Made by a program: the position numbers and the translations under genes
Source: Argopecten irradians
Taxonomy: Eukaryota; Mollusca; Bivalvia; Pectinida; Pectinidae
NCBI RefSeq assembly: GCF_041381155.1
Contig: NC_091137.1
Coordinates: forward strand, 17,603,765-17,667,764
DNA length: 64,000 nucleotides
Direction of reading: 5' to 3'
Notes under the pieces: model-generated
What the model saw: the letters and a program-made list of their open reading frames with translations, nothing else
What the model was told of the DNA's origin: nothing
The model's database searches: none
Shown here: positions 37,616 to 49,636 of the stretch, piece after piece
How the letters are laid out: each line of letters begins with the position of its first letter
Position numbering within the stretch: position 1 is the stretch's first letter

Positions 37616-38605
37616 CTAAAAGTCTACAGCGATCTCTGGAGACATCGCCATAGCAACATCATCTCCCTGAATCAGAAATGGGGGAAACTCCATCAACTCC
37701 GAAGAATGCTTTTTCTTTTTTGTTGCTAATGGCTTTATGTTGGCACAGGATTGTTGAAATGTAAGTCCAGCTTGGATGATTTTTGGCTTTGTTAATTTTT
37801 TAACTGCTACAGGTGATGGCAGTTCAGATGGTGTCGTATTATCCACAGAAAATGAAGAATCACATGAGGTGTCGAAAGACTCGGACAGGATGGCATTGGC
37901 ACTACACTCATTGCTAGACTTATCTAAATGTTTGGCTAGAGCCTTTTGAGAAGACAGGAACACAGAACTAGAGGTGGCAAGATGAACAGGCTTGATCGCC
38001 ATCACATCGGCAGGAGTATGTTGGTTTAACATATGATTGCGGAGGCCGTTCGTTGTCTTATAGTTTTTGTTACAGTACCTACAATTGTAGATTGTGGTCG
38101 CTTTCCTGATTTGACTGTAAATATATAAAATTTTATTTAAGTAATCTTATAGTCTGGTTGTAAAGGTAGAAAAAAAAAACATTCTAAAGCAAACTTAAAC
38201 ATTTTTATTTCCTGACTTCACAATTATCTCAAATGTATTCATCTAAGATCATTTTATTGGTCCTGACAATTTTTTAACAATTCAGTCAAGTATGCATATT
38301 GCATAACTCATACATATATTCACATACATGCAAGCCTGTCTACAGAGGTGGTTATAAAGGCAGGTTCGGCTATACCTTTAGATGTTATCATGGTCATGGC
38401 CCTCTGACTTAAACTTAACAAGGTTTAACTGTAGATATACCTGTTTTTACTAATAACAGTGAATTTTTACCTGATTTCTTTCTTGTGAGCATGATGAGCA
38501 TGGTACTTCATGCCGTTGATGTTTTTGTATCGTTTGGTACAGCCAGGGACTGGACAGGCCAAAGGTTTCTCTGGGTCTCCTGGACTCTCACGGCCATTCA
38601 CCATA
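37616..38605 (-). CDS. JAZF1: JAZF1-like C2H2 zinc-finger protein, last two coding exons (partial)
   Basis: Two minus-strand exons, 38605-38471 and 38114-37616, joined in phase 2 by a GT-AG intron (donor CAG|GTAAAA, acceptor TTACAG). They encode a C-terminal part of about 210 residues. Finger 1 is CPVPGCTKRYKNINGMKYH... (C-x4-C-x12-H-x4-H). After KKEISQIRK comes finger 2, YNCRYCNKNYKTTNGLRNH... (C-x2-C-x12-H-x4-H). The pair and the linker match vertebrate JAZF1 (CPVPGCKKRYKNVNGIKYH ... QIRVRKPFKC). JAZF1 is a nuclear transcriptional regulator found in NuA4/TIP60 and nuclear-receptor contexts. Odd points: a Ser- and Lys-rich tail of about 133 residues follows finger 2, whereas vertebrate JAZF1 ends soon after it; and the N-terminal exons, including the first zinc finger, were not found upstream, where repeats fill 38.6-49.6 kb. 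The ORF start inside the last exon (MLNQH) is not the true start. Confidence 0.82.
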
Positions 38606-38920
38606 CTGTAGGTCAGAGGTCAACACTTTACATACAAGGATGTCACCATACTGTAGGTCATAAGGTCAACACGTTACATACAGGGATATCACTGTACTGT
38701 AGTTCAAAGGTCAACCCATTACATAAAGGGATGTCATTGTATTGTAGGTAATTAGAGGTCAATATATTACATACAGGAATTTCACCGTACTGTAGGTCAG
38801 AGGTCAACATATTACAAACAGGCATTCTACCATACAATAGGTCAGAGGTCAACACATCACATACAGGGAATTCACCATACTGTAGATCAGAGGTTAACAC
38901 GTTACATACAGGGATTTAAT
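38601..38920 (-). repeat. Seven-unit ~46-bp minisatellite carrying splice-acceptor copies
   Basis: Units begin near 38601, 38647, 38691, 38736, 38784, 38830 and 38875 with a spacing of 44-48 bases. On the minus strand a unit reads like a 3' splice site, ...TGACCTCTGACCTACAG|TATGGTGA, and the unit nearest the gene is the actual acceptor of the JAZF1-like exon ending at 38605. The second unit repeats CAGTATGGTGA exactly; more distant units are diverged. The repeat therefore appears to have arisen by duplication across the intron-exon border. Confidence 0.8.
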
Positions 38921-39187
38921 GGGTACGATTTCTAGGTGATATGGAATATATAAACGATTGATGTGTTATCAGCAACATAAGCACCTTCTTATAATTAGTA
39001 TTTCTATAATCAACAACACCACATCTACATTAGACATGCCCAGTGCCTGTTGATTTGCCCGATGGTCATCAACTGTGCCCCTACACAACTACATTGTATA
39101 CCACATCAATACTCTTTAAACTACATATTATCTAAACCAAATCCTACAAATAAATTACTATCTAATTTTGAACGAAGATTTAATCAG

Positions 39188-42150
39188 GATTCTAGCAGAG
39201 ATAATGAATCAGTTGTACCTGAGAATGAGTTAGATTCTAGCAGAGATAATGAATCAGTTGTACCTGAGAATGAGTTAGATTCTAGCAGAGATAATGAATC
39301 AGTTGTACCTGAGAATGAGTTAGATTCTAGCAGAGATAATAAATCAGTTGTACCTGAGAATGAGTTAGATTCTAGCAGAGATAATGAATCAGTTGTACCT
39401 GAGAATGAGTTAGATTCTAGCAGAGATAATGAATCAGTTGTACCTGAGAATGAGTTAGATTCTAGCAGAGATAATGAATCAGTTGTACCTGAGAATGAGT
39501 TAGATTCTAGCAGAGATAATGAATCATTGTACCTGAGAATGAGTTAGATTCTAGCAGAGATAATGAATCAGTTGTACCTGAGAATGAGTTAGATTCTAGC
39601 AGAGAGATAATAAATCAGTTGTACCTGAGAATGAGTTAGATTCTAGCAGAGATAATGAATCAGTTGTACCTGAGAATGAGTTAGATTCTAGCAGAGATAA
39701 TAAATCAGTTGTACCTGAGAATGAGTTAGATTCTAGCAGAGATAATGAATCAGTTTGTACCTGAGAATGAGTTAGATTCTAGCAGAGATAATGAATCAGT
39801 TGTACCTGAGAATGAGTTAGATTCTAGCAGAGATAATGAATCAGTTGTACCTGAGAATGAGTTAGATTCTAGCAGAGATAATGAATCAGTTGTACCTGAG
39901 AATGAGTTAGATTCTAGCAGAGATAATGAATCATTTGTACCTGAGAATGAGTTAGATTCTAGCAGAGATAATGAAATGGTTTTACCTGAGAATGAGTTAG
40001 ATTCTAGCAGAGATAATGAATCAGTTGTACCTGAGAATGAGTTAGATTCTAGCAGAGATAATAAATCAGTTGTACCTGAGAATGAGTTAGATTCTAGCAG
40101 AGATAATGAATCAGTTGTACCTGAGAATGAGTTAGATTCTAGCAGAGATAATGAATCAGTTGTACCTGAGAATGAGTTAGATTCTAGCAGAGATAATGAA
40201 TCAGTTGTACCTGAGAATGAGTTAGATTCTAGCAGAGATAATGAATCAGTTGTACCTGAGAATGAGTTAGATTCTAGCAGAGATAATGAATCATTTGTAC
40301 CTGAGAATGAGTTAGATTCTAGCAGAGATAATGAATCAGTTGTACCTGAGAATGAGTTAGATTCTAGCAGAGATAATAAATCAGTTGTACCTGAGAATGA
40401 GTTAGATTCTAGCAGAGATAATGAATCAGTTGTACCTGAGAATGAGTTAGATTCTAGCAGAGATAATAATGAATCAGTTGTACCTGAGAATGAGTTAGAT
40501 TCTAGCAGAGATAATGAATCATTTGTACCTGAGAATGAGTTAGATTCTAGCAGAGATAATGAATCAGTTGTACCTGAGAATGAGTTAGATTCTAGCAGAG
40601 ATAATGAATCATTTGTACCTGAGAATGAGTTAGATTCTAGCAGAGATAATGAATCAGTTGTACCTGAGAATGAGTTAGATTCTAGCAGATATCATGAATC
40701 AGTTGTACCCGAGAATGAGTTAGATTCTAGCAGAGATAATGAATCAGTTGTACCTGAGAATGAGTTAGATTCTAGCAGAGATAATGAATCAGTTGTACCT
40801 GAGAATGAGTTAGATTCTAGCAGAGATAATGAATCAGTTGTACCTGAGAATGAGTTAGATTCTAGCAGAGATAATGAATCAGTTGTACCTGAGAATGAGT
40901 TAGATTCTAAGCAGAGATAATGAAATGGTCAGTTGTACCTGAGAATGAGTTAGATTCTAGCAGAGATAATGAATCAGTTGTACCTGAGAATGAGTTAGAT
41001 TCTAGCAGAGATAATGAATCAGTTGTACCTGAGAATGAGTTAGATTCTAGCAGAGATAATGAATCAGTTGTACCTGAGAATGAGTTAGATTCTAGCAGAG
41101 ATAATAAATCAGTTGTACCTGAGAATGAGTTAGATTCTAGCAGAGATAATAAATCAGTTGTACCTGAGAATGAGTTAGATTCTAGCAGAGATAATGAATC
41201 AGTTTACTGAGAATGAGTTAGATTTAGCAGAGTATAATACCTGAGAATGAGTTAGATTCTAGCAGAGATAATGAATCAGTTGTACCTGAGAATGAGTTAG
41301 ATTCTAGCAGAGATAATGAATCAGTTGTACCTGAGAATGAGTTAGATTCTAGCAGAGATAATAAATCAGTTGTACTGAGAATGAGTTAGATTCTAGCAGA
41401 GATAATAAATCAGATTTGTACCTGAGAATGAGTTAGATTCTAGCAGAGATAATGAATCAGTTGTACCTGAGAATGAGTTAGATTCTAGCAGAGATAATGA
41501 ATCATTTGTACCTGAGAATGAGTTAGATTCTAGCAGAGATAATGAATCAGTTGTACCTGAGAATGAGTTAGATTCTAGCAGAGAATCAGGTTGTACCTGA
41601 GAATGAGTTAGATTATAGCAGAGATAATAAATCAGTTGTACCTGAGAATGAGTTAGATTCTAGCAGAGATAATGAATCATTTGTACCTGAGAATGAGTTA
41701 GATTCTAGCAGAGATAATAAATCATTTGTACCTGAGAATGAGTAGCAGAGAAGAGATAATGAATCAGTTGTACCTGAGAGAATAAGCTTTTGGATTCTAG
41801 CAGAGATAATGAAATCATTTGTACCCTGAGAATGAGTTAGATTCTAGCAGAGATAATAAATTTTTTAAATAAATCAGTTGTACCTGAGAATGAGTTAGAT
41901 TCTAGCAGCTAATCATGAATCAGTTGTACCCAGACTGCAGAATGAGTTAGATTCTTGCATAGATAATGAAATACCTGAGATGTGTTAATTCCAGCACATA
42001 ATAAATCAGTTGTACCTGTCCCAGCAATCCAACCTTAAGGATTCCAGCAGACCCCATAGGCCAGAATCATTTGCACTGCCTGATTAATAAAGTTAGGCCA
42101 TAGCTAGAATTCAATGAATCAGTTGTACCTGAGAATGAGTTAGATTCTAG
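39188..42150. repeat. 45-bp minisatellite, about 60 units, degraded right end
   Basis: A head-to-tail array whose unit begins GATTCTAGCAGAGATAATGA and ends GAATGAGTTA. On the plus strand one frame reads DSSRDNESVVPENEL over and over, up to 26 uninterrupted units; on the minus strand another frame is also open (NSFSGTTDSLSLLES). Variants such as AATAAATCAG and ATCATTTGTA recur. Several single-base indels break the frame. Beyond about 41.7 kb the units become scrambled and merge into other sequence. It lies in the presumed upstream intron of the JAZF1-like gene. I call it non-coding: no conserved start region, frame breaks, and changes that do not favour third positions. Confidence 0.93.
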
Positions 42151-42569
42151 GGCAAGATAAAACCCCACCTTAATCATTCACCTAGGGCCCAGAGTTTTCT
42201 TTACATACAAAGTATAATATCGCAAATTTTCATTGAGAAAATCATTAGATTTTGCATGTAATAAAAAACAGATTGTCATTGATAATTTAATTTATATTCA
42301 TGTAATAGAAAGGCATATATTTTAATGAATTAAGTTTGTTGTTAAAATTCATACAGCAATGAGTTAAATTCATTAAGTAGATTTTATGGAATGTTTCATG
42401 TAAAATTTTTTGCTGTAAATCAAGACTTTACACCAAATATGGAATCACCTTTCAATTATTTACCGCATGCATCATAAATTCAAGGGCCAGTAATAATCTG
42501 GTCTACCTCAAGAATGTGGGTCAGAATTGCAAAATGAATAAGAAAATTTTATAAGAATTATGATTTCTG
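42151..42569. other. AT-rich spacer
   Basis: No gene or repeat was recognised apart from fragments of the neighbouring minisatellite at the left edge. Confidence 0.4.
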
Positions 42570-44018
42570 ACAAGAGGCCCAAGGCCTGTATCCTCACCTG
42601 TTTTTATTCCAATAATATTCTGAATACAGTTCACTGAGAATTTTTATTTTCATATGAATATTTACCTCTAAATCCCCTATTGGGCCCCAATGGTTGCCAT
42701 GTCAGAGCCAAAAATTTATACAAGTTCTGTTCCCCTTCCCCCAAGGATGTTTGTTCTAAATTTGGTTATATTCCATGCAGAACTCTAGACTAGTAGCGAT
42801 TTATAGGATTTACCTTTATTTCCCCTATTGGGCCCCGCCTGAGTTTCCTGCCCCCGGGGGGGTCAGAGCCAAAATTTATACAATTCTGTTCCCTTCCCCA
42901 AGGATGTTTTGTGGCCAAATTTGGTCACAATCATGAAGAACTCTAGACAAGTAGCGATTTATAGGATTTACCTTTTTTCCCTATTTGGGCCCCGCCCCTC
43001 CTGCCCCCGGGGGTCAGAGCCAAAATTTATACAAGTTCTGTTCCCATTTCCAAAGAATTTTTGGGCCAAATTTGGTTACAATCCATGCAGAATTTCAGAT
43101 GACTTAGTAGCGATTTATAATGAAAGGATTTACCTAATTTCCCCTATTGGGCCCCAGCCCCTCCTGCCCCCGGGGGTCAGAGCCAAAATTTTATACAAGT
43201 TTGTTCCCCTTCAAAAAGGAAATTTGTGTGCCAAATTTGGTCACAATCCATGCAGAACTCTTGACAAGTAGCGATTTATAGGATTTACCAAAATTTCCCA
43301 TATTGACCCCGCCCCTCTGCCCCCGGGGGGTCAGAGTCAAATCATTTGTACAAGGTTCTGTTCCCCTTAAAAAAGACCATTGTGATCATATTTGGTTACT
43401 ATCCATTTCAGAATTCTAGACTAGAGTCGATTTATAGGAAATTTATTTCCCCTTTTGGAAAGCCCCTCCTGCCCCGGGGGGTCAGAGCCAAAATTTATAT
43501 CAATTTTGAAATATAAGGATGTTTTGTGGCCAAATTTGGTTCACAATCCATGCAGCTTGAGTTATATAACAATCATTTGTAGCGATTTATAGGATTTACT
43601 TTAGGCCCCTATTGGGCCCCGCCTCCTGCCCCGGGGGGTCAGAGTCAAAAATTTAGTTACAATTTCTGAATCCCCACCTAGATGATGTTTGTTGCAAATT
43701 TGGTTACAATCCATGCAGAACTCAGGACTAGTAGCGATTATATGGTTACCTTTATTTCCCCTATTGGGCCCGCCCCCTTCAGGCCCCCCAGGGGATCAGA
43801 GCCAAAATTCATACAAGTTCTGTTAACCTAAAACCCCATAAGGATTTTGTGGCCAAATTTGGTCACAATCCATGCAGAACTTCAGAACTCCTGTAGATAT
43901 TTAAAGGAAATGTTTAATGAAATCCGGACCCTGATTGGACCCCGCGGACTGGACTCACGAGGGGTCGAGCCACGCCATACATAATTCACAGGCCCTTTCC
44001 CACCAGGTGAGCTCAAAA
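42570..44018 (+). mobile_element. Degraded pearl-like element with 155-bp cores
   Basis: The 5' end is ACAAGAGGCCCAAGGCC, then CTCACCTG; the 3' end is AGGTGAG followed by CTCAAAA. About eight cores match those at 28.6-29.6 kb, but with many one- to three-base gaps and insertions. The terminal GGAC microsatellite is almost lost. The indel-rich divergence may be age or poor consensus quality. Confidence 0.7.
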
Positions 44019-44154
44019 TAGACCCTGATGATGATGATAATTATAATCATGCATGATGGATGATATGACAGATGATAAAATCAATTTTAGATAATTATCC
44101 TACAAATATATCAATTGCAACATATATCAGTCAATCTGCCCATCAATCAGCATC

Positions 44155-47100
44155 CAAAATTTATTTAAAGTTTAAAGTTCTATCCCACCATTAATGGTTG
44201 TTGGCCAAATTTGGTTACAATCCATGCAAAGTTTCTCTAGGACAAGTAGCCATGGAAATCAGGAATGAATTACTATTTGACCCCTATTGAGGGCAGCACA
44301 GCTCCTGCCCCACGGGGGGTTTTTGGAAGACTGCCAAAATTTTATCTTTCTGTTCCCCCTCCCCCAAGGATGTAATGTGGTCAAATTTAGCTCTTACAAT
44401 TTCATGCAGATCCTCTAAGATCAAGTGCGATTTTAGGATTAACCTTCACCCCACCTAGGGCCAGCACCTCCTGCTTAACGGGGGGTCAGAGCCAAATTTC
44501 ACAAGTTCTGTTCCCCTCCCCCAAGGATTGGCAAAATTTGGCCAGCAATCCATGCAGAACCCATAAGTAGCGATTAAGGATTTAAATTTTTCCACAAACG
44601 TGACCATTGGAACACACGGTAAGGTCATCCAGAGCCTAAATTTATACAAGTTCTGTTCTCCTTCCCCCCAAGGATGTTTAATAAACCAATTTGCACACAA
44701 TCCACCCAATTAGGGCCAGCATAGTAGTTCATTTAAAGGATTTACTTCTATTTTTCTAATTCAGGGCCCCTCGAGTTCCTGCCCCCGGGGGGTCAGAAAA
44801 ATTAACAAATTTCTTCCTTAAGTTACATGTTTAACAGATCTAGCATCTTGTTACAATGGAACTTCATGCAGAACCCACTAGGACAATTTCTAGCGATTTG
44901 CATGAGGATGCTCACCAATTTTCCTATTGCAACCTAGGGTCAGATTTTTTTAGCCTTATTTCTCCTTGTAAGGCAATGAAAGCTTTTGGGGAATTTGGTT
45001 CTCAATCCATGCAACTTAGGACAAGTAGGATATTAAAGATTTACATCAATTTCCCCTATTGAGCCCTGCCAGCCACCCCACTAGTCAGTGCCACCCCATA
45101 CAAGCTGTTCTGGTCCCCAAGGATGTTTGTGGTCAAATTTGGTTACAATCCATGACTGAATTATAGGAGCACAAGTAGCCAAAAGATTTACCTTAAGGCC
45201 CTGCTAATGAGCTCCCTCAGGGCCAGCACTGCCCCCGGGGGTCAGAGCCAAATTTATACAAGTTATGTTCCCCTTCCCCCAAGGAGTTTTGTTGTCAAAT
45301 TTTACAATCCATGCAGAATTCTGACAAGCAAGCGATTTAAAGGACACTCTATTTTACCTCATTGGCCCCAAAATCAAAATTTACCCCACGGGGGGTCTGA
45401 GCCAAAATTTATACAATATTTGTTCCCTCCCCCAAGATTGTTTGTTGGTCAAATTTGTTTACAATCCATGCAGAACTCTAGGACAAGTAGCGATTTAAAG
45501 GATTTACTTCTATTTTCCAGCCATGATTGGAGCCCTAGCCCACCTTCCTGCCCCCGGGGAGCGTCAGAGCCAAAATTTTATACCAAGTTCTGTTCTCCTC
45601 CCCCCAAGGATGTTTGTGGTCAAATTTGGTTACAATCCATTGCAGAAAACTCTAGGACAAGTAGCGATTTAAAGGATTTACTTCTATTTTACCCCTATTG
45701 AGCCCTGCCCCTCGAGCTCCTTGCCCCGGGGGGTCAGAGCCAAAATTTATACAAGTTCTGTTCTCTCTTCCCCCAAGGATGTTTGTGGTCAAATTGGTTA
45801 CAATTCATGTGCAGAACTCTAGGACAAGTAGCGATTTAAAGGATTTACCTCTATTTTTATTGTTACCTATTGAGCCCCGCCCCTCCTGCCCCCGGGGGGT
45901 CAGAGCCAAAATTTATAACAAGTTCTGTTCTTCCTCCCCCAAGGATGTTTGTGGTCGAATTTGGTTACAATCCATGCAGAACTCTAGGACAAGTAGCGAT
46001 TTAAAGGATTTACTTCTATTTTCCCCTATTGAGCCCTGCCCCTCCTGCCCCCGGGGGGTCAGAGCCAAAATTTATACAAGTTCTGTTCTCCTCCCCCAAG
46101 GATGTTTGTGGCCAAATTTGGTTACAATCCATGCAGAACTCTAGGACAAGTAGCGATTTAAAGGATTTACTTCTATTTTCCCCTATTGAGCCCTGCCCCT
46201 CGAGCTCCTGCCCCCGGGGGGTCAGAGCCAAAATTTATACAAGTTCTGTTCCTCTTCCCCCAAGGATGTTTGTGGTCAAATTTGGTTACAATTCATGCAG
46301 AACTCTAGGACAAGTAGCGATTTAAAGGATTTACCTCTATTTTACCCTATTGAGCCCCGCCCCTCCTGCCCCTGGGGGTCAGAGCCAAAATTTATACAAG
46401 TTCTGTTCTCCTCCCCCAAGGATGTTTGTGGTCGAATTTGGTTACAATCCATGCAGAACTCTAGGACAAGTAGCGATTTAAAGGATTTACTTCTATTTTC
46501 CCCTATTGAGCCCTGCCCCTCCTGCCCCCGGGAGGTCAGAGCCAAAATTTATACAAGTTCTGTTCTCCTCCCCCAAGGATGTTTGTGGTCGAATTTGGTT
46601 ACAATCCATGCAGAACTCTAGGACAAGTAGCGATTTAAAGGATTTACTTCTATTTTCCCCTATTGAGCCCTGCCCCTCGAGCTCCTGCCCCCGGGGGTCA
46701 GAGCCAAAATTTATACAAGTTATGTTCCCCTTCCCCCAAGGATGTTTGTAGTCAAATTTGGCTACAATCCATGCAGAACTCTAGGACAAGTAGCGATTTA
46801 AAGGATTTACCTCTATTTTACCCTATTGAGCCCCGCCCCTCCTGCCCCCGGGGGGTCAGAGCCAAAAATTTATACAAGTTCCGTTCTCCTCCCCCAAGGA
46901 TGTTTGTGGTCGAATTTGGTTACAATCCATGCAGAACTCTAGGACAAGTAGCGATTTAAAGGATTTACTTCTATTTTCCCCTATTTAGCCCTGCCCCTCC
47001 TGCCCCCGGGAGGTCAGAGCCAAAATTTATACAAGTTCTGTTCTCCTCCCCCAAGGATGTTTGTGGTCGAATTTGGTTACAATCCATGCAGAACTCTAGG

Positions 47101-47894
47101 ACAAGTAGCGATTTAAAGGATTTACTTCTATTTTCCCCTATTGAGCCCCCTCCCCTCCTGCCCCCGGGGGGTCAGAGCCAAAATTTATACAAGTTCTGTT
47201 CTCCTCCCCCAAGGATGTTTGTGGTCGAATTTGGTTGCAATCCATGCAGAACTCTAGGACAAGTAGGGATTCATAGGATTTACCACTATTTCCCTTATTG
47301 AGCCCCGCCCCTCCCCCCCCGGGGGGTCAGAGCCAAAATTTATACAAGTTCTGTTCCCCTCCCCCCAAGGATGTTTTGTGGTCAAATTTGGTTACAATCC
47401 ATGCAGAACTCTAGGACAAGTAGCGATTTAAAGGATTTTTACTTCTATTTCCCCCTCTGCCCCGAGGGGTTCTAGAGCAAATTTTATACCATAGCCTGTT
47501 CACCCTCCCCCTACGAAGGATGTAATGTGGTCCCAAATATGGTTACAATCCAGCAGCATCTCTAGGACAAAGTAGCGATTTATAGGGATTTACCTTATTT
47601 TCCCCAACTGTTTGGGGTCCCCCTCCCCCTCCCCTCCTGCCCCCCCCAAGAAGATTTAATAACACATTTCTGAATCTACCCCTTTCCCCCAAGGTGGATA
47701 TTTTGCGCAGGCCCATATTTGGTTACAATCCATGCAGAACTCATATTGACTAGTAGCGATTTAATAGGAAATTGTTGACAGAAAGAGCAAGAGTACGGAG
47801 AGGGAGGGACTTGCCAGGGGACAGCCGGCGTCCATGGACATAGAGCTCACCCTAATCATTCACACGGCCCATATGGGCCAGGTAGAGCTAATAA
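44155..47894 (+). mobile_element. Long pearl-like array, 155-bp cores, ~480-bp higher-order repeat
   Basis: More than 20 tandem cores of the same 155-bp family (markers GAGCCAAAATTTATACAAG, CAAGGATGTTTGTGG and AAGTAGCGATTTA). The middle part (about 45.56-47.43 kb) is clean; both outer parts are scrambled. CTCGAGCTCC occurs in the core only at about 45713, 46199 and 46676, every third unit, giving a ~480-bp higher-order period. The 3' end is a degraded hairpin around GGCCCATATGGGCC followed by CTAATAAA. The 5' ACAAGAG end was not found. All open frames here are repeat artefacts. Confidence 0.75.
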
Positions 47895-48477
47895 ATCTAG
47901 ATAATCATCGAGGGAACATGTGCGCAATCACTCTATGCTTACCCCCCCTTTTATCGCCAGCGGTTCCTTCCCCCGCCGGTTTTCACGTACCGGACGACCG
48001 ACAACCCGCCCCCCCTCCCGCTCACCACCATCATCAGATTCACATAGAATCAACAAACAGTACATAAATTAGCTATAGCATAGCGACGTATTGGGATACT
48101 CTGTTATCAGCTGTCTCGTGATTTAAAACAATATATGTTATGTCTACCAGCTAGCTACCATATGGCGATGAAGTTATTGTCATCTTCAAATCGATCTACA
48201 TTAGATATTTTCTAAAATGTTTCATTAATAGAAGTCATGCTGGTAAAATACTGTAACATTTTGGTAGAAAAATGAGTTCGGCGTTCCACTTTGTGTGATA
48301 AGCGTCATTGAAACAATGTGAAAAGGAATGGAATATAAAGTTAATTTAATTATTATGAATAGGGTGGCGGGTAGGGTGCGGGGGGCCCTAATGTTCTGTC
48401 TTCATGGCACAAACAAGCGACGCAAACTATAAAATCTAAGTTTAACAGATACATTATACACGAAAATATAAGAAAAA
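47895..48477. other. Spacer with a GC-rich patch
   Basis: A C-rich patch at 47940-48020 stands out from AT-rich surroundings and could be the remnant of a promoter or 5' exon. I could not identify a coding exon on either strand. A second G-rich patch lies at 48362-48390. Confidence 0.35.
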
Positions 48478-49636
48478 ACAAGAGGCCGAGGCCTGTATCG
48501 TCACGCTGGTTTGTAATTTCAAGTCATGCTTGTCTGAATATAGGTTCGTTTGTTTCTTTTTTGATAGGATTTGAAAATTTACCTCTTATTTCCCGTATTG
48601 GGACCGCCCTCCTGCACCCGGGCGGGATCAGAGCCAAAATTTATACAAAGCTTCTGTTCCTTCCCCCAAGGATGTTTGTGGCCAAATTTGGTTACAATCC
48701 ATGCAGAACTCTAGGACAAGTAGCGATTTATAGGATTTACCTCTATTTCCCCTATTGGGCCCCGCCCCTCCTGCCCCCGGGGGGGTCAGAGCCAAAATTT
48801 ATACAAGTTCTGTTCCCCTTTCCCCAAGGATGTTTGTGGCCAAATTTGGTTACAATCCATGCAGAACTCTAGGACAAGTAGCGATTTTATAGGATTTACC
48901 TCTATTTCCCCTATTGGGCCCCGTCCCTCCTGCCCCAGGGGGATCAGAGCCAAATTTTATATACAAGTTCTTTCCCCCTTCCCCCAAGGATGTTTGTGGC
49001 CAAATTGTGGTTACAATCCATGCAGAACTCTATTAGGACCAAGTAGCGATTTATAAGGATTTTACCTCTATTTCCCCTATTGGGCCCCGCCCCTCCTGCC
49101 CCAAGGGGGTCAGAGCCAAAATTTTATACAAGTTCTGTTCCCCTTCCCCCAAGGATGTTTGTGGCCAAATTTGGTTACTTCCATGCAGAACTCTAGGAAG
49201 AAGTAGCGATTTATAGGATTTCCTCTATAATCCCCTATTGGGCACCCGACCCTCCTAGCCCCGGGGGGACAGAGCAAAAATTTATATATATTACAATTCT
49301 GTTCCCTCCCTCAAGGCTTGTTTGTGGCCCCAAATTTGGTGTACAATCCATGCAGAACTCTAGGACAAAGTTGGTGTTATATAGAAATTACTTTTATTTT
49401 CCTATTGGGCTGCGCACCCTCCTGACCCCCGGGGGGTCTGAGCCAAAAATTTATACAGTTCTGTTCCCCTTCCCCCAAGGATGTTTGTGGGCAATAATTT
49501 GGTTACAATCCCATGCAGAACGCTTTTGACTAGTAGCGATTTAAGGAAATGTTGACGGGCTCAAACGGACGACGGGACCCGCGCATGACATAAGCTCACG
49601 GGCCTTCGGGGCGGCAAGGTACAAGGTGAGTAAAAA
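48478..49636 (+). mobile_element. Pearl-like element with about six 155-bp cores
   Basis: It starts ACAAGAGGCCGAGGCC, followed by TCACGCTGG. The cores are close to those at 28.6 kb, and the end is GGCCTTCGGGG, then AAGGTGAGTAAAAA. It carries frequent small indels, especially after 48.95 kb, and the terminal microsatellite is reduced to a few ACGG-like units. Confidence 0.7.

Noticed and set aside
39050-41210. Long plus-strand open frames encoding DSSRDNESVVPENEL repeats as a protein gene
   Set aside because: They are produced by a 45-bp minisatellite, are broken by indels, have no recognisable N-terminal domain, and the opposite strand is equally open.
42909-49056. Many overlapping open frames such as QNSRTSSDLKDLLLF repeats
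   Set aside because: They are translations of the 155-bp transposon core; the same stretches are open in several frames and on both strands.
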